A stretch of DNA of 64,000 bases from Agrypnia vestita (lineage: Eukaryota; Arthropoda; Insecta; Trichoptera; Phryganeidae). A model generated the notes under the pieces. It made no database searches. It was given only the letters and a program-made list of their open reading frames with translations, and was not told the DNA's origin. Position 1 is the first letter of the stretch. Each line of letters begins with the position of its first letter. The translations under genes were made by a program, and so were the position numbers. Shown here in pieces: positions 1-11,934 of this stretch. The stretch is from contig JADDOH010001981.1 in the NCBI GenBank assembly GCA_016648135.1, forward strand, positions 124,001 through 188,000. Direction: 5' to 3'.

Positions 1-50
1 TTATAATTTTTTTACTTTATGAATAATTAAGGATCAAGCGACACAAAAAT

Positions 51-250
51 TAGGCGGCTTTTATAGTCCTGTGAGCATGACACTGGTTTGTCATATCGGT
101 GGCTCCATGTTCGAATCCTGACAGCTCACAACATATCTACGTGATCTTCTCAAGCCTGGTTGTTTTTGTAATCTGTAATTCCGCTTCGAACTAATCTAAC
201 AAAAGAAGTGAAAATCGTCGGATACCCCGACGAAAAATAATGTCGCAATT
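51..250 (+). repeat. SINE family B copy, diverged
   Basis: A tRNA-like head (GAGCATGACACTGG, then a B-box-like GTTCGAATCC) is followed by the family body (CTCAAGCCTGG, then CTGTAATTCCGCTTC). The order matches the better copies at 38427-38599 and 63117-63290. It is too diverged to be a functional tRNA gene. Confidence 0.6.
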
Positions 251-448
251 CGCATTCGTGGGCTAAATAAAGCCTTTCTTTATCTTTGCTCCAAATTTTT
301 AATAATAATGATATTGAATCAATCTGTAATTTTAATGTTATTTAAATCCACAACTAGTATTTACCAAAATATAACTTGAATATTTTCTACCCACTTTTAG
401 ATAAAATATAACCCCTACATATTGTTGACCAAATTTGTCATAAGCTAT

Positions 449-880
449 GCAGGGTGTCCCGTATTTCAACGTCAAGCCGAAGTCGGGTGATGGGCCAAGT
501 CATAAAAGTTATCAGAAAAATATTTTAAAAAATTTAAGTCATGTATTTTAAAAATTATAAGAATTAAAAAAAAAAAAAAAAATCTACACCCTGTGACGGT
601 CTTTTCACTTCTGTTGCTAAAAATCTTTATTTTTCTTCATTTTTTTTATTATTATGTAATCCTGAACAATGCTTCTGTAAACTTTTGTCCAAAATTCAAA
701 GCCAACTGCTCCAGCTTGGAAGAAAATGTCACTTTTTGACCAAACCAAGTATTCAAAATCAATACTTTGCCCAGTTTTAATTGACAGTTTTTTTATTTTT
801 TTAAATATTTTTCTGATAACTATTATGACTTGGCCTATCACCCGATATTAGCTTGTCGTCAAGATACGGGACACCCTATA
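449..880. mobile_element. CAGGGTGTCCC-ended foldback MITE
   Basis: The left end CAGGGTGTCCCGTATT and the right end ATACGGGACACCCTA are inverted copies. Homology continues inward for about 85 bases (GTCGGGTGATGG against CTATCACCC, then AAGTTATCAGAAAAATAT against its reverse complement). It encodes no protein. This is a non-autonomous DNA transposon that probably used TA targets. Confidence 0.75.
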
Positions 881-1114
881 TAAATCGCTACCACAATAAG
901 TTTATCAAGTTCATTAACCTACGTTTTTGAGAAATCTGAAAAATTCGTTTTGTTTACATACTTATCATAAAAATATTTGTATTAATCGCTACTAAGTGAA
1001 ATATTTTGATTAAAATGTTAACTGCTATGGATTAAATATTCTATTCATCAGATTCAAGTCACTGAGATATCGAGATGAAATACATATGTACAAAAATATA
1101 TACAGTGGGCCTAC

Positions 1115-1275
1115 CTCGGTCTTGCGACCTGCGAGTAGTAACGGTCCAGCTGCTGGAGAATCTTGAGGGCATCAGCCATGTTGGCGTCGTCCCCATCAGC
1201 GGTGACCACGGCTATGGACGTCACCAAGAGGACCAGGCCGAGCGCCAACAGCAAGGATCGAGGAGACATGATGAT
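1115..1275 (-). CDS. NPF: Neuropeptide F precursor, coding exon (signal peptide and mature peptide, partial)
   Basis: This exon encodes the start of prepro-neuropeptide F, the secreted insect relative of NPY that acts through a G-protein-coupled receptor in feeding control. Reading leftward, an acceptor (TTATTTTCTTCTAG) ends at 1276, the exon opens ATCATC, and ATG is at 1269-1267. The 51 complete codons give a hydrophobic signal peptide (residues 1-24, core LLLALGLVLLV, cleavage likely after VVTA), then an acidic start DGDD, the amphipathic helix MADALKILQQLDRYY, and the tail SQVARP. The next two bases AG are followed by GTAGGC, so the intron interrupts the penultimate-Arg codon in phase 2, a hallmark of NPY/NPF genes. 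Read unspliced, the frame stops at once (AGG TAG). The expected Phe-Gly-Lys-Arg exon is not found in 1-1114 and should lie outside the window. The tail matches the known locust form ending YSQVARPRF-amide. The family assignment is secure; the ORFs on the other strand here are shadows. Confidence 0.92.
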
Positions 1276-1410
1276 CTAGAAGAAAATAATAAAAATATGT
1301 TAGCATATTTTCACATTCATTTTTGTGCTCCTGAAATTTATAAAAATTAGGCCTTTAAATATTTTAATAAAATGTTATATATGTTAGTATATAACCACTA
1401 AAAAATTTTT

Positions 1411-1450
1411 TTCTACTGGTTTCGAGAAGTAACCCATCTCTTCGTCAGTA
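1411..1450 (-). ncRNA. Hammerhead-ribozyme-like motif 1
   Basis: On the minus strand CTGACGA is followed by A, then GAGA...TTCTC (stem II with an apical loop), then GAAAC and CAGTAG. The order and core bases follow the minimal hammerhead variants of Penelope-like elements. One extra base sits between the core GA and stem II. Activity is unknown. Confidence 0.55.
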
Positions 1451-1554
1451 CAACCACTACACTAGCATGTTAATAACACTACACACCACAACCATAGTAT
1501 TATTTACACACTAACACTTTCACAAAATACACGCATATGAAGTCTTTTCCTAAA

Positions 1555-1590
1555 ACATGATTCATGGGCAATGGTCCCTTCGTCAGGATT
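1555..1590 (-). ncRNA. Hammerhead-ribozyme-like motif 2, degraded
   Basis: The minus strand reads CCTGACGAAGGGACCATTG and then a disrupted GAAAC box (TGAATCATG). It shares the GACCATTG loop with the motifs at 8151 and 53352, so it belongs to the same repeat family but is probably inactive. Confidence 0.45.
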
Positions 1591-1599
1591 AAATTAATA

Positions 1600-2867
1600 T
1601 TGGAAGTATCGAGATGATATAAAGCAAAAAATAAGTATAAAGTAGTTAAATACTAATTAGATACTATTGGGAAAACAAATTTAAGAGGCGACTGTTAGTA
1701 TCAAAAGAAATTGTTTTTTTTTTATAATATTTCATTTACTATTAACGCTCTATCTAATTAATAAAATTTATAATTTATCCAACTGTAGTCCCACGCTATT
1801 TTATGTGAAATTTCTAATCCCTTATATCAAAAAATTTCAAAAGAATGGTTTGTTTCTAAACGTTGATAGGTAAATTAACAATTTAAACGATTTAAATGTT
1901 CCTTAATTCTAACTTCAAAATTTCTTTCAAAAAAAGTTTCTTCAAAAGTTATACCAACGTAAAAATGAATGCCATTTTTATAATTTAATTTAAAAACCCA
2001 TTTTTTATATCATCCTCAATTAATGATCACATTTTAGACCTGATTTTTTATAAAAAAAGATTTCAGACTCACAGAGTCGAATCAAAAAATCAATCCAAAG
2101 CTCATGCGAGATCTTCCGAGAACAGAAGCGAAAACCGAATTCTTGCAAATTTAATCAGGCATCCAATTTTTCTTTGGCTATCACGCAACAAATCAAATAT
2201 TATATAAGTATACATGGTTGAGATTTCAGTGGAATGTCTTATCCGCATTTCAAGACGGTGCCAGGTTATATAAGCTTAGTAAGCTGAACACAGTGTGACA
2301 TCTGACAGATCAACTACAAACTAATCCTACAAAACCTAATACGAACACCACAGTGGCGGGCGCATCATCCTGAAGGCTCTACTTTTCTACCAAAATCCAG
2401 TTTCAAAACAACTTGCATTATCTTATAACTATGCATCTCGCTCATAAATTGCACATTGCATTAACCTACGCGTGAGATAAATCATGGATTTTTAGATAAG
2501 TACTAGTTATTACATCTTAGTCAATATTATATAATTTAAAAATAATTTCATGAAAAACAGTAGGTAATATAAAGACGTGAATCATTTAAGCTTTTACGTT
2601 TCCATGCAGTTTAGGTTTACCACCAATTTTTTTTATAGTGTTTCCTTAAATGTGTGCACTATTAAGCTATTTAGCAATACTTAGCTAATCTTAATAACGA
2701 TAACATTAATAATTATTTTTGAATTGATTATTTAATAAATATTTTTCAAATTTTGGTTAAAACGAATTAAACCATATGATAAAGATTATATATATAGTAC
2801 GTATTTGAGATTAATATGTTAATTAGAGATGGTAAGGCTGAGAATGCTATCGAAGGGAGAATAACTG
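1600..2867. other. No recognisable feature
   Basis: AT-rich sequence without a plausible coding exon, tRNA or repeat that I could match elsewhere in the window. Confidence 0.5.
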
Positions 2868-3415
2868 AAGAGAAAGAAGTGGTGCTCTGAGTGTAATTAG
2901 AGCCAGTAAACATCTGTCAAAGAAAGCAAGACTAGCGAGCCATATTGAAGTTCAGGTACCAACTCTAATATATGGAAGTGAAGTCTGGAGTTGGCAAAAA
3001 ATAAGGATAGTAGACTGAAACGGTAGGAATCCTTAGACGTATATGTGGAAATTCTTAGTACGATAGAAAGAACAAATTGAAAGTGAATATAGTGCTGGCT
3101 GTTGCGTGATAGATGGAATAAAAAAAGATCGATGACATAGTTTAGTCATGCAAGACAGATGAGCGAGGGGGAAAGGAAAGTAAGAAAATTTACAATGCGA
3201 GTGTTAAAGGAAGCAGAAACAGAGGGCTTTCGCGGAAGACCTGGCGTCACCAGATAAATCACACATTGGAGGATGGCTCTTTTAGAAGCTTCGACAACCG
3301 AAAAGCGTGCATGAGAAGATGTATGCAATTGGTGAGGCAAAGTGATGTGCCAGGACAGAAGAGTATGGCGTTCAATCCTCTCTGCTTACCCCTGCCTTCG
3401 TGATGGTGACTTAGT
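2868..3415 (+). pseudogene. LINE family 2, degraded C-terminal ORF2
   Basis: This is a frameshifted relic of the same element seen at 56695-57215. It preserves remnants equivalent to KEARLA, VPTLIYGSE, a WFGH-region remnant, an RKTW-like segment and VWRSILSAYP near 3365-3400. It corresponds to the region downstream of the reverse transcriptase of a non-LTR retrotransposon. Many indels and stops show that it is old. Confidence 0.8.
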
Positions 3416-3635
3416 TAATTATAAAGACGGTGGTACTGTTGGATGGCACTAGACTTTCATTAAAAATTTGTATACTACTGTATATATTTCCAAGTCTCTG
3501 AATTCCGAAGTGGCGAGTTATGTTCAGAGTTGATAATATCATTAATACAATAAAATAGTAAAGGCATTCTTGTACTTCTAGTAGGTGCACGTGTATTGAT
3601 AATGTTTAAATTGCGATGAGATTTTTAATTATTTA

Positions 3636-3778
3636 AATTCAATAACTTTTTATACATCACTTTATTAGATACAAGATTTTAATTTTTGAAAACAATATTC
3701 TCTTCTTCAGAGCATTGTTCTCTAAACATGTAGTTTTTGTATCTAATAAAGTGGTACTAATAACAAAGTTATTTGACT
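3636..3778. repeat. Short foldback with hammerhead-like centre
   Basis: AATAACTTTTTATACATCAC TTTATTAGATAC (left) is answered by GTATCTAATAAAGTGGTAC and AACAAAGTTATT (right). Between them, at 3699-3735, lies a decayed plus-strand copy of the GAAGAG-CATTG-AAACATG motif. No coding content. Confidence 0.6.
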
Positions 3779-3787
3779 TTAATTAAT

Positions 3788-4135
3788 TAAGATATATTAT
3801 AGATGTCTCACAGATATGAAATTTCATATTTTTATGGGAAAGTAGGTATGGAAGTCTTTAGGTGTTCATAGGGCTTACGACCTATCGTACGGCTGGTTTA
3901 AGTGATCACTTTACACAATGTAACGTTCACCCATGATTGAATACCACTTCTATCTAATTTTCAGAAGTTATATATATTTCAATTTTACAACCTGTTTCAT
4001 ATGTGAGTTGTAATAATCATTAGCGCGGCCAGCATCCAACGCTTTTTCATTCCCCTTATTTAACCACAGGTGTCACTAAATGAGGTTTATCTTGAAGATA
4101 TAAATGAAAATATTTTTATGATTGGAATTTTTAAG
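3788..4135. mobile_element. MITE family M1 copy
   Basis: It starts ATTATAGATGTCTCACAG and carries the family body (GGGCTTACGACCTATCGTAC, AGTGATCACTTTACACAATG, GCGGCCAGCATCCAACG). The body matches the opposite-strand copy at 26090-26450. The right terminal repeat is eroded. Confidence 0.7.
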
Positions 4136-5334
4136 CAATATCCTTTGTATGTGTAATGAGATTCTGCCGAATAATTAGCATTACACTAGAATACGCCTGA
4201 AATATAATTTCAATTTTTCCTAGATTTTTTAATTAAGTTAATTAATTAATTTTTTTATTAATTAATTTTCTCACCACAAAGTGAAAACCTACCTCCAGAA
4301 GATTTAGGATTTTTAAATTAAGATTTTTAAGCCACTGAAATCAGAAAAAGTTTTTTTCTAATTTCGAATGTTTAAAAGTCACAAATTCTTAAGTAACCGT
4401 GAGTAAAGGGTACATAGGGCTATTTTTTTTCATGTTACACTAATGATTAACAACCCTTGTATTTACAAAATATATTTTATGCACATGAAAGTACAGTATT
4501 TTTTAATTATAAGAAACATTTCGCAAAAAAATGAGCTAAAAAAATAATGCTAAGAAAAATGTAAATGTAAAGAATAATCGACTTCCGCATTTTGAATGCG
4601 ACTTTTAAACCTGAAGAAAAAATTAAGACTATTAAAGTATTCAAACACAAAATTAATTATAATACTTGAACCAGTTAAGAAGCTGCACAAACTCTGAACT
4701 TACAGAGTTGTTTTTACAACCAAATGTGTTAAATTCGAGAAGAAGAAATAAAATACAGCTTGTAGGTTCTATAAGGAAACTTGGTTCCCGAAATGCCGAA
4801 GAAAAATATGGGATGCAGCGCGGCTGTTCCCCGTAGAGAGGTCGCAGCTCAAGACAGAGATCCCTGGAGAATGACTATGCGCTCGGTAAAGAACTTAACC
4901 CGCCCTAGATAGAATAAATGTATAATGTTCACGTACAAAACGTCTCGTTGCCAATAGCAAAAATATCGGGGGAGTCTTTACACTTTGAAATGTCAAAAGT
5001 TAAGGAGATAGCCACTCCGTATATTGTACTACCCTTAAAAATTAATACCCCATCTATAAATTGATATTTTTGGAATATTTTTTTTTAAATGAAATTAAGA
5101 CAAAAAGCCGTATCGAAATTCTTTTATTTATCATTTCTAAATCGGAGAAATATTAACGGTGAACTTCCTGAATATTTTTACAAAAAAGACGACAAAAAAT
5201 ATTTCGAGCTTTCATTTTTTCTAAGGCGTCATTCAATATGCAAAAAACACGATAGGTTTATAAATAAAATAATATTCAAGAGACAATTATAGATACCAGC
5301 TCATTTTTTTTTTCTCAAGTCTTAAGACTAAGGC
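4136..5334. other. No gene; short repeat module only
   Basis: The only recognisable item is the module CACTAGAATACGCCTGAAA near 4183, also present near 52400 beside M1-derived sequence. The rest is anonymous AT-rich DNA. Confidence 0.5.
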
Positions 5335-5467
5335 CGGCGCCACACTAGGCGTATCTTCCGTCGCGTCCTTGACGTCGCGGATCGCTGCTACATTTATTTC
5401 CATACAATATGCGCTTATCTATCAGTAAATAATGGGGTTTGGTACCCAATATTACGGAAATGTAGCC

Positions 5468-5606
5468 TGGAAATGGCAAAAAAATAATGAAAGTGGACCG
5501 AATGCGGTGGAAATGCGGTTCCTTAGGCGCATGTGACGAAAATCTTAGTTGGATAGGGTAAGGAATAAACAAATTAAAGTAGAATATAATACTGACTGCA
5601 GCGTAA
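5468..5606 (+). pseudogene. LINE family 2 fragment
   Basis: The segment TGGCAAAAAAATAATGAAAG through GTAAGGAATAAACAAATTAA to CTGACTGCAGCG aligns to the middle of the family 2 C-terminal ORF (compare 56790-56935). It is an isolated and heavily mutated piece. Confidence 0.65.
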
Positions 5607-8117
5607 TATTATTACTTTTTTAATTTATTTATTTATATTTTTTACTTTTTAATAATAATTTAGTATTGTGAAAAGATTACTGATATGCTTTGATAACGTA
5701 CGTACGTAATATATGGAACGCATATATACGTAATATATGGGAAAGGGCCTAATTTTTATTTTGCTTTATAAAGTTATATGTATCTACTTAGTTATTTACA
5801 TAATTTTATCTGAATTTTCCTTGTGAAAGGCTATTTTATTTAATTATATAAAAATTATATAAAAAATTAAAACACTGATTACTTTCACTATTTGCTATTT
5901 ATAATAATTATATAGTTTTCAAGGCTGGCGCATCATCTTTAGTATTATTACTAATAATTACTAATAATATAACTCAAGACTAAAAGACGACGTGAGAAGT
6001 GGGGGGGGGGGATTCGAGTCGCGTGGGTGTAGGGGCGTAGTCACTAAGCGCAGAAGAGGGGACGTAATAGAAGGTATTTGAATATTAATTGCATTCATGT
6101 TTTGTAATTGCGAGTTTTCTAAGATACCTAGTTACTTTCCTTTTTTTATAAATGTGTATTACATAAAATATGTATTGTATGGTACATATAATACGTATTG
6201 TTCTGATGATTACATTGATACTAATATTCTTATAAATCTCCCATCATAATTTAATATATAATATAACATAAAATAATGATATAACATTAAAAATATCAGT
6301 CTAACACAACAATTACCTGCACCCCTGGAATATATAATATTAATTCTTTACTAACATATTTGAAGGTATATGATCGCACTGCATTGATCTATGATAAAAA
6401 TTAGTGACGGTTAAAACGTTATTTTAACCGGTAATTTTCGGTATAGTTTTATTTTGGATTTTTATCTGATTGTATCGATGATTTATAACTAAGTTATAAT
6501 TGTTGTCTAGTATCAATGGTTGCCCGTCGAATTGCAAAAAATTAGTCGTCAATCGTCGACTTAATCAGATAACTGTTAGTGTGTCACCGGTTAAAATACC
6601 ATCACTATTAAGTACTATTAAGCTACTATATTTTTAACTAAATTTTAAAATAACATTTTGCTTGAAATTTTCCATTATTCTTCTTTTATTCATTTTTTAA
6701 ATAATAATTGCGCACTGTTATGTATTATGCTTTTAAGCTTATTATTAGTTTATTTTTACTGTCTCAAATAATTGCATTATGATTATCGCATATTAGTTAT
6801 TTTTTCTTTCCTCATATGTAGGTACATAGTATGTACTACGTATTATTAAATATATTTTAAATATAATAATATTCCTCTCCTAATCCCGAGTTATATTACT
6901 CATTTAGAAGAGAAACACCATTGTGAAAATTCTCACTATTTTTATTGTAAAAAAATGTATTTATCTATCGAATAAATAAATAAAAAATGTTGCTAGAGCA
7001 GGCTGAAGACACTAGGATAGCGGGCTGAATTTTAAATAAGTTGTTTATTGTTTATTTTTTTAAGTATTTTGTCTCCATTTCTCAATAAATATAAAAAAAA
7101 ACGAACGAGCCTTGCAATAGTCGCATATGATGTTGTAACATTTGACATCTCATAATTAAAAATATCAATTGAATAAACATAAATTAACAGCAAAATTTAA
7201 AAAAACCATTACCTATATGTTTATTAATTAGTAAATACAAGTAAAGAAAATGTATGCTCATTTATTTATTATTGAATTTTGCCGCAGTAGGTATGTACCG
7301 TATTTATCTACATTCGCCTTTTGTTCAGAAATGTGTTTAGTCAATTATATGATTTTATTTATTTTCATATATGGCGGTAGTGTGCCGATATATGTATTGT
7401 ATGAAAATTTTGAATAAATATTTAAAAATAATCACATAAATTACATAAAATTTGAGAATGCAAATCTTTAAGGGTAGTTATTGTTTACATTAATGTTAAA
7501 AAAATTAAGTATTAATTGGATAGTTTCGAAGATATAAGCCAAAATATATCAAAGTTACAACATTCACACGCTTGACACCAGCCACGTAACATATATACAA
7601 AATCAGAAGCGTCGGCTGTTGGAAGTGTCTAAGAACACATCAAAAAAACAAACACCATTGCTGCATCAACAATAGGTTCGTTTTTTTACTCCATACTCTT
7701 CCTTGTATAAAAGCAATTTGCGGTGGTTGCCCGACCCCTGGGTTAGAAGACAACATCATGTACGACTTTGATATATTTTACCAAAACAGCAATATATTTT
7801 GAGCAGCACAAACCTCCCGGGAAATAATGTTAATTGTATTTAAACGGGACGCGTTCAATATTGATATATGCTGCATTGTACAAACATTAACAAACATGTA
7901 TCCGCGCACATCCCAAAGGGACAAAGAGCAATGATATTTCTTAATGTATTTACGAACGTGACATTTTTGTATAAATATAATAAATATTAAGTTAAAACAG
8001 ATGAACCTCGTAGAATGATGAATAGAAAAATTTCTTAATCGAAAAAATATATTTTCTTCTTCAAATAGAGCAAAATTATTTTGTGGTGACATTGTTAATA
8101 TAATCAATATTAATATA
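5607..8117. other. No recognisable gene
   Basis: Anonymous AT-rich sequence. It includes an 11-base G run near 6001-6011, flanked by GC-richer bases, and no supported exon. Confidence 0.5.
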
Positions 8118-8147
8118 CTAGGGTTTCACCACTAATTTGTTAAAAAT

Positions 8148-8186
8148 ACCAACATGTTTCGGGGACAATGGTCTCTTCAACAGAAT
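8148..8186 (-). ncRNA. Hammerhead-ribozyme-like motif 3
   Basis: The minus strand reads TCTGTTGAAGAGACCATTGT, then CCCCGAAACATGTTGG. The core is mutated (GTTGA instead of GATGA) but the GAAAC box and the downstream tail are intact. Confidence 0.5.
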
Positions 8187-9017
8187 ACAATACATACCGT
8201 AAAACGGAGTTATTTTGACTTTAAGGGTAACTTTGACCGTTTTTGACGCTATTTTAACAGAGCGCCAAAATACGGTTTCAACATGTGCGGAGACTTCTTC
8301 CGATAAAGATGTTCCTCTGAGTGATTTGTCTCGCAAGAAGAAGGACAACAACCTCTGTTACATTTATAACTTTCGTGACGTGTGACTTTCGATTCTACCA
8401 CCATGGTGCTGACTGGATTTTCTGCATCACTTGCAAAAATTGGATTTGTGGCATGTAGAACAAAGGCTCAACCAATCCTGCCTATGGATGTATGGTGCGA
8501 GGATACAGATCACTAATTATTTTTAGCTTTTTCTATTCTTGTTCAAATTTGTTAAGTTTATTGTTGAAGTTAATTATGCTTCCAAATATAATTACAAGAA
8601 TGATTACGTGCCTATTGTGTTTGGTATTATCATGTTGAATATTTATTTGATAAAAATGACTTGATCGTCAAAAATCGTTGTTTTTAATTTAAATTTCCGT
8701 GTAATGCATTACCTAAGTATTAATATTTTTTATTAAAATGATGTCAAACTAACCTTTACGCTTTAGATCTTTAACTTAAGTTACATTTCAATGCCTTGTA
8801 AAAGAAACCCCGCATTCTTGTAACTTTTACACTTTTAAAAATATACATATAGAATTGTGGGGGGCTGGTGCGGCTTGATTTTGTTATAAATTTGATAGCC
8901 AAAGAACACTGAAGTGTTGAAGCAAAAAATAATGAATTTTGGATGTTAAAAAAAGTAACCGTTTTATGGTATGTTTGTATGTGCATTAACTATGACTTAA
9001 TGTCTGTAACATATAAC

Positions 9018-9062
9018 TAAATGGAAATACGTGTCGCATCAATATTCTTACTATTTTCGAAA
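9018..9062 (-). repeat. SINE family A fragment
   Basis: ATACGTGTCGCATCAATATT followed by CTTACTATTTTCGAA matches the 3' body of family A. No tRNA-like head is present. Confidence 0.6.
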
Positions 9063-9410
9063 TTCAATTTTTTTGTTATCGTAATAAGTATTATTTCAAT
9101 GCTCACTTAATATTAAATATGTAGTACAAATATAAAAGATGTAGGTAATATATATACGGTCGCAATCTTATGATATAAGGGATACAACTATTAATATTTT
9201 AATTTTTTGATACTTTGAGCCACTGTCTAGGAATATTACGACATATTAAATAAATTCTGATTCCAGCCATCTTTTAACCAACCTAACAATCCCTAAAAAT
9301 AAATTCCACGTATTTATTTTTATTTTGTTCTTATCTATACTTAGATTTTTTATTTTTTATTTTAAATATTCGTTGTACCTTGATGTGTCCTGGTAAGAAC
9401 TGTAAACTAA

Positions 9411-9459
9411 GATGCAGGAAAAAATGTAAATAAATTTTATTTCCATTTTTTCCTGCATC
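9411..9459. repeat. Near-perfect hairpin
   Basis: GATGCAGGAAAAAATG is answered by CATTTTTTCCTGCATC. With one mismatch the arms extend to about 23 bases around a tiny AT loop. Confidence 0.75.
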
Positions 9460-9682
9460 TCGCATGATAATTTTATATTTTTTGCTCTTAATTTTACTTG
9501 TAATTGATTTTTAAAAAACTACCAGCTTCAGAAAAGGTATTCCTATATACCTAGTAAGATATGTAGTGGCCGAAAGACTTGTTACATATTATCCAAATTT
9601 AGTTGTAATATATTTATGTATCAAGCATCTAATATATATTTTTGTACAATGAATACCGATTTATCGGCAATGAAATGAAATA

Positions 9683-9722
9683 AAATGAAGGGACAATTGG
9701 CCTCGAAACATGTTGGTATTTT
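9683..9722 (+). ncRNA. Hammerhead-ribozyme-like motif 4
   Basis: ATGAAGGGACAATTGGCCTC is followed by GAAACATGTTGG. It is the inverted partner of the motif at 8148. The first bases of the CTGATGA box are changed. Confidence 0.5.
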
Positions 9723-9745
9723 CAATAAATTAGTAGTGAAAACCA

Positions 9746-10790
9746 AGTTCATTCTTATTAATTATATGAAATAATATAAAGTTTTCACTGGAACTCGGAT
9801 TCAGAATATTATCTTGAATATATATTACCAACTGCACAATTTTAAACAATTACTTTATATTTTTTCATACTAGAAGTAGGAAAAACAAAATCGAGCCACA
9901 ATTTAAATACAGTGACATCTGCATTCAGTTTTGATGATACCATGATAATAAAATTCTCGTTCACACATGTAACCCTACCATACGCGGGAAAGTGAATTCT
10001 ATTACCCAGGTCTATTACATTTTTCCTAATTATATCTGATAATTTTTTATACATTTTAATTATATTTCAGAAAACAAAAATTATTTTTATAAATCTTTAA
10101 ATTATTTAAACTCAAGATCATCAAGATACGGGGATTAAATTTAACCTTATCATTTTATTCTGAATAGCAAACAGTAATATTTCCCACAATAAACTTGCTC
10201 AGGAACACACCCTAGGACTACTTGTAAGTAAAAATAAAATAATAAAAATTTTAAAAAAATATTACATTATAATTTAAGCTTAAAACTAATACAAATAAGG
10301 ATTTTCTTGAATAAAAAATGACAATATTTACAAGTTAAGAAAAATATTTTTTTGATCCAAATGAATTATAGGTATTTTTCCATTGAAAATGTTCTGCGAC
10401 TGAATTATTTGACCATAGGGGCCTTAAGGGTATTAACAAAGATTTGTAATATCAACATTTTTAGGGTATTCCTCACACAGCGGAAGTGACCAGAATGAGT
10501 GGGAGGCTCTGAAGCATCAGGCTTTCATTAATATTGCACATAAACTCCATTAGCGAGATTTCACTCTGTTGAAATAAAAGAGAAATGATTTCCATGGTCA
10601 CAAACAACACAGCGTAGGATTCACATCTGAAACATTTATATCTAATGGCATATATTTAATTTTAATTGTAGCAATGGCACCATTTGATGTGTTAAAAAAA
10701 TATACAACGAAATCTGACAGTCTGTGTCAACTCACTGATACGATGAGATATATCAAAGAAGTTCAATTGAGATAAATTCCACTTTTAAGC
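9746..10790. other. No recognisable feature
   Basis: AT-rich, with no supported exon or matched repeat. Confidence 0.5.
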
Positions 10791-11048
10791 TATTTACTAA
10801 GCAGGCGAGTGCAGTGGAAATAAGAAGCATCACTTTTATTTTAACCGTATTTTAGGAAAAAAAAAATTAAATTAAACATTTATTAAACAGCAGAATATTA
10901 TGAAATATTAAAATTAGAATAATATGTTAATTATTTTGTTTGGAATATTACGAGATATATCTCTTGTTTCGGCTTCTTTTCAAAATATATGCTTACGAAA
11001 AAGTCATGCTTCTTGTTCCCACTGCACGCCTCTGTTACTAAGGTACTT
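10791..11048. mobile_element. MITE family M5 copy (GCAGTGGGAACA ends)
   Basis: The left side TACTAAGCAGGCGAGTGCAG and GAAGCAT are inverted in the right side (ATGCTTCTTGTTCCCACTGC, then CTCTGTTACTAAGGTA). A second copy with the same terminal words is at 58507-58731. No coding capacity. Confidence 0.65.
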
Positions 11049-11934
11049 CGCACGGGTAGAAAGGAAGAATAGAATGCCATATTCACTCTGGAATACCACT
11101 TTTGCCTCGTCCACTTTTAAACATAATAAATTACAAAATATTACACATTTATTTCGTTTTACTGTTGCTAGGAAGATTCAAATTCATTCAACTAATAAAC
11201 GGAGCATACGCGTCAATGGACTGAAAAATGACATAAAACACAGGTGAAGTAAGGCGCGAATGGGAAATCTCTGAGACACGGAGACTTCGAAAGCCAAGAA
11301 TTATTATCTTTAAACTGTTTTGGAGATCGATTCTGATTTCTGGCATTACATTAATATTTAGAATAATTACCGTACAACGTGAAAATATTTTTTTGAAAAG
11401 AGTGCTTACCCATCTATCATAAACATTTTTTATAATTATGTTTAGAGTTTTATATTTGAATTTATGGATTCACAGTAAACTTGCACAATCATTATAATAA
11501 TAATAAATGTGAACGGAAGACGAAACGGAAGCGACGTCACTTAACGGAAACGGAAGGCAGAGTTACCTGAACGTCTAGCGTCCGTTAAACCTCTTTCCGC
11601 CTGTGGCTACCACAACACTCACGTTATTAGTCTGGTTTTACATTTAAAATTTTAATTATTTGCTCTCCTATGATTTAAAACTCACAGGCGATATATATGT
11701 ATGTATCTCTCGGTTATATGCAGTTACTTGAAAAATAACAGGTGAATTAAGCCCGAATTATCAAAAAAACTTTATTTACTAAAACCAGTTTGGCTAAGCT
11801 GACAGTTTTTCATGATTTAAAGACTGTTGTTTTTGACAATTTTGGATAGCAATTTGTAATCTTGCGACATGGGCTAATGGATTAGTTTAGTTCAAGCGCA
11901 TTGTTCTAATCCTCCCATTATATTTTCAATATTA
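11049..11934. other. No recognisable gene
   Basis: It contains a purine-rich patch of GGAA/CGGAA repeats at 11513-11560 followed by AACGTCTAGCGTCCGTTAAA. Function not recognised. Confidence 0.45.

Larger units (their letters stand above)
8118..9745. mobile_element. Inverted pair of hammerhead-bearing repeats
   Basis: The left end (8118-8185) and right end (9683-9745) are inverted copies. Both contain CGAAACATGTTGGTATTTT followed by a TTAGT(G/A)GTGAAA tail, and both read outward. The intervening 1.5 kb has no preserved ORF. The layout recalls Penelope-like elements with inverted terminal copies, but an RT is not visible, so the identity is inferred. Confidence 0.5.

Noticed and set aside
1075..1350. 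A 91-codon plus-strand ORF
   Set aside because: It is the antisense shadow of the NPF exon.
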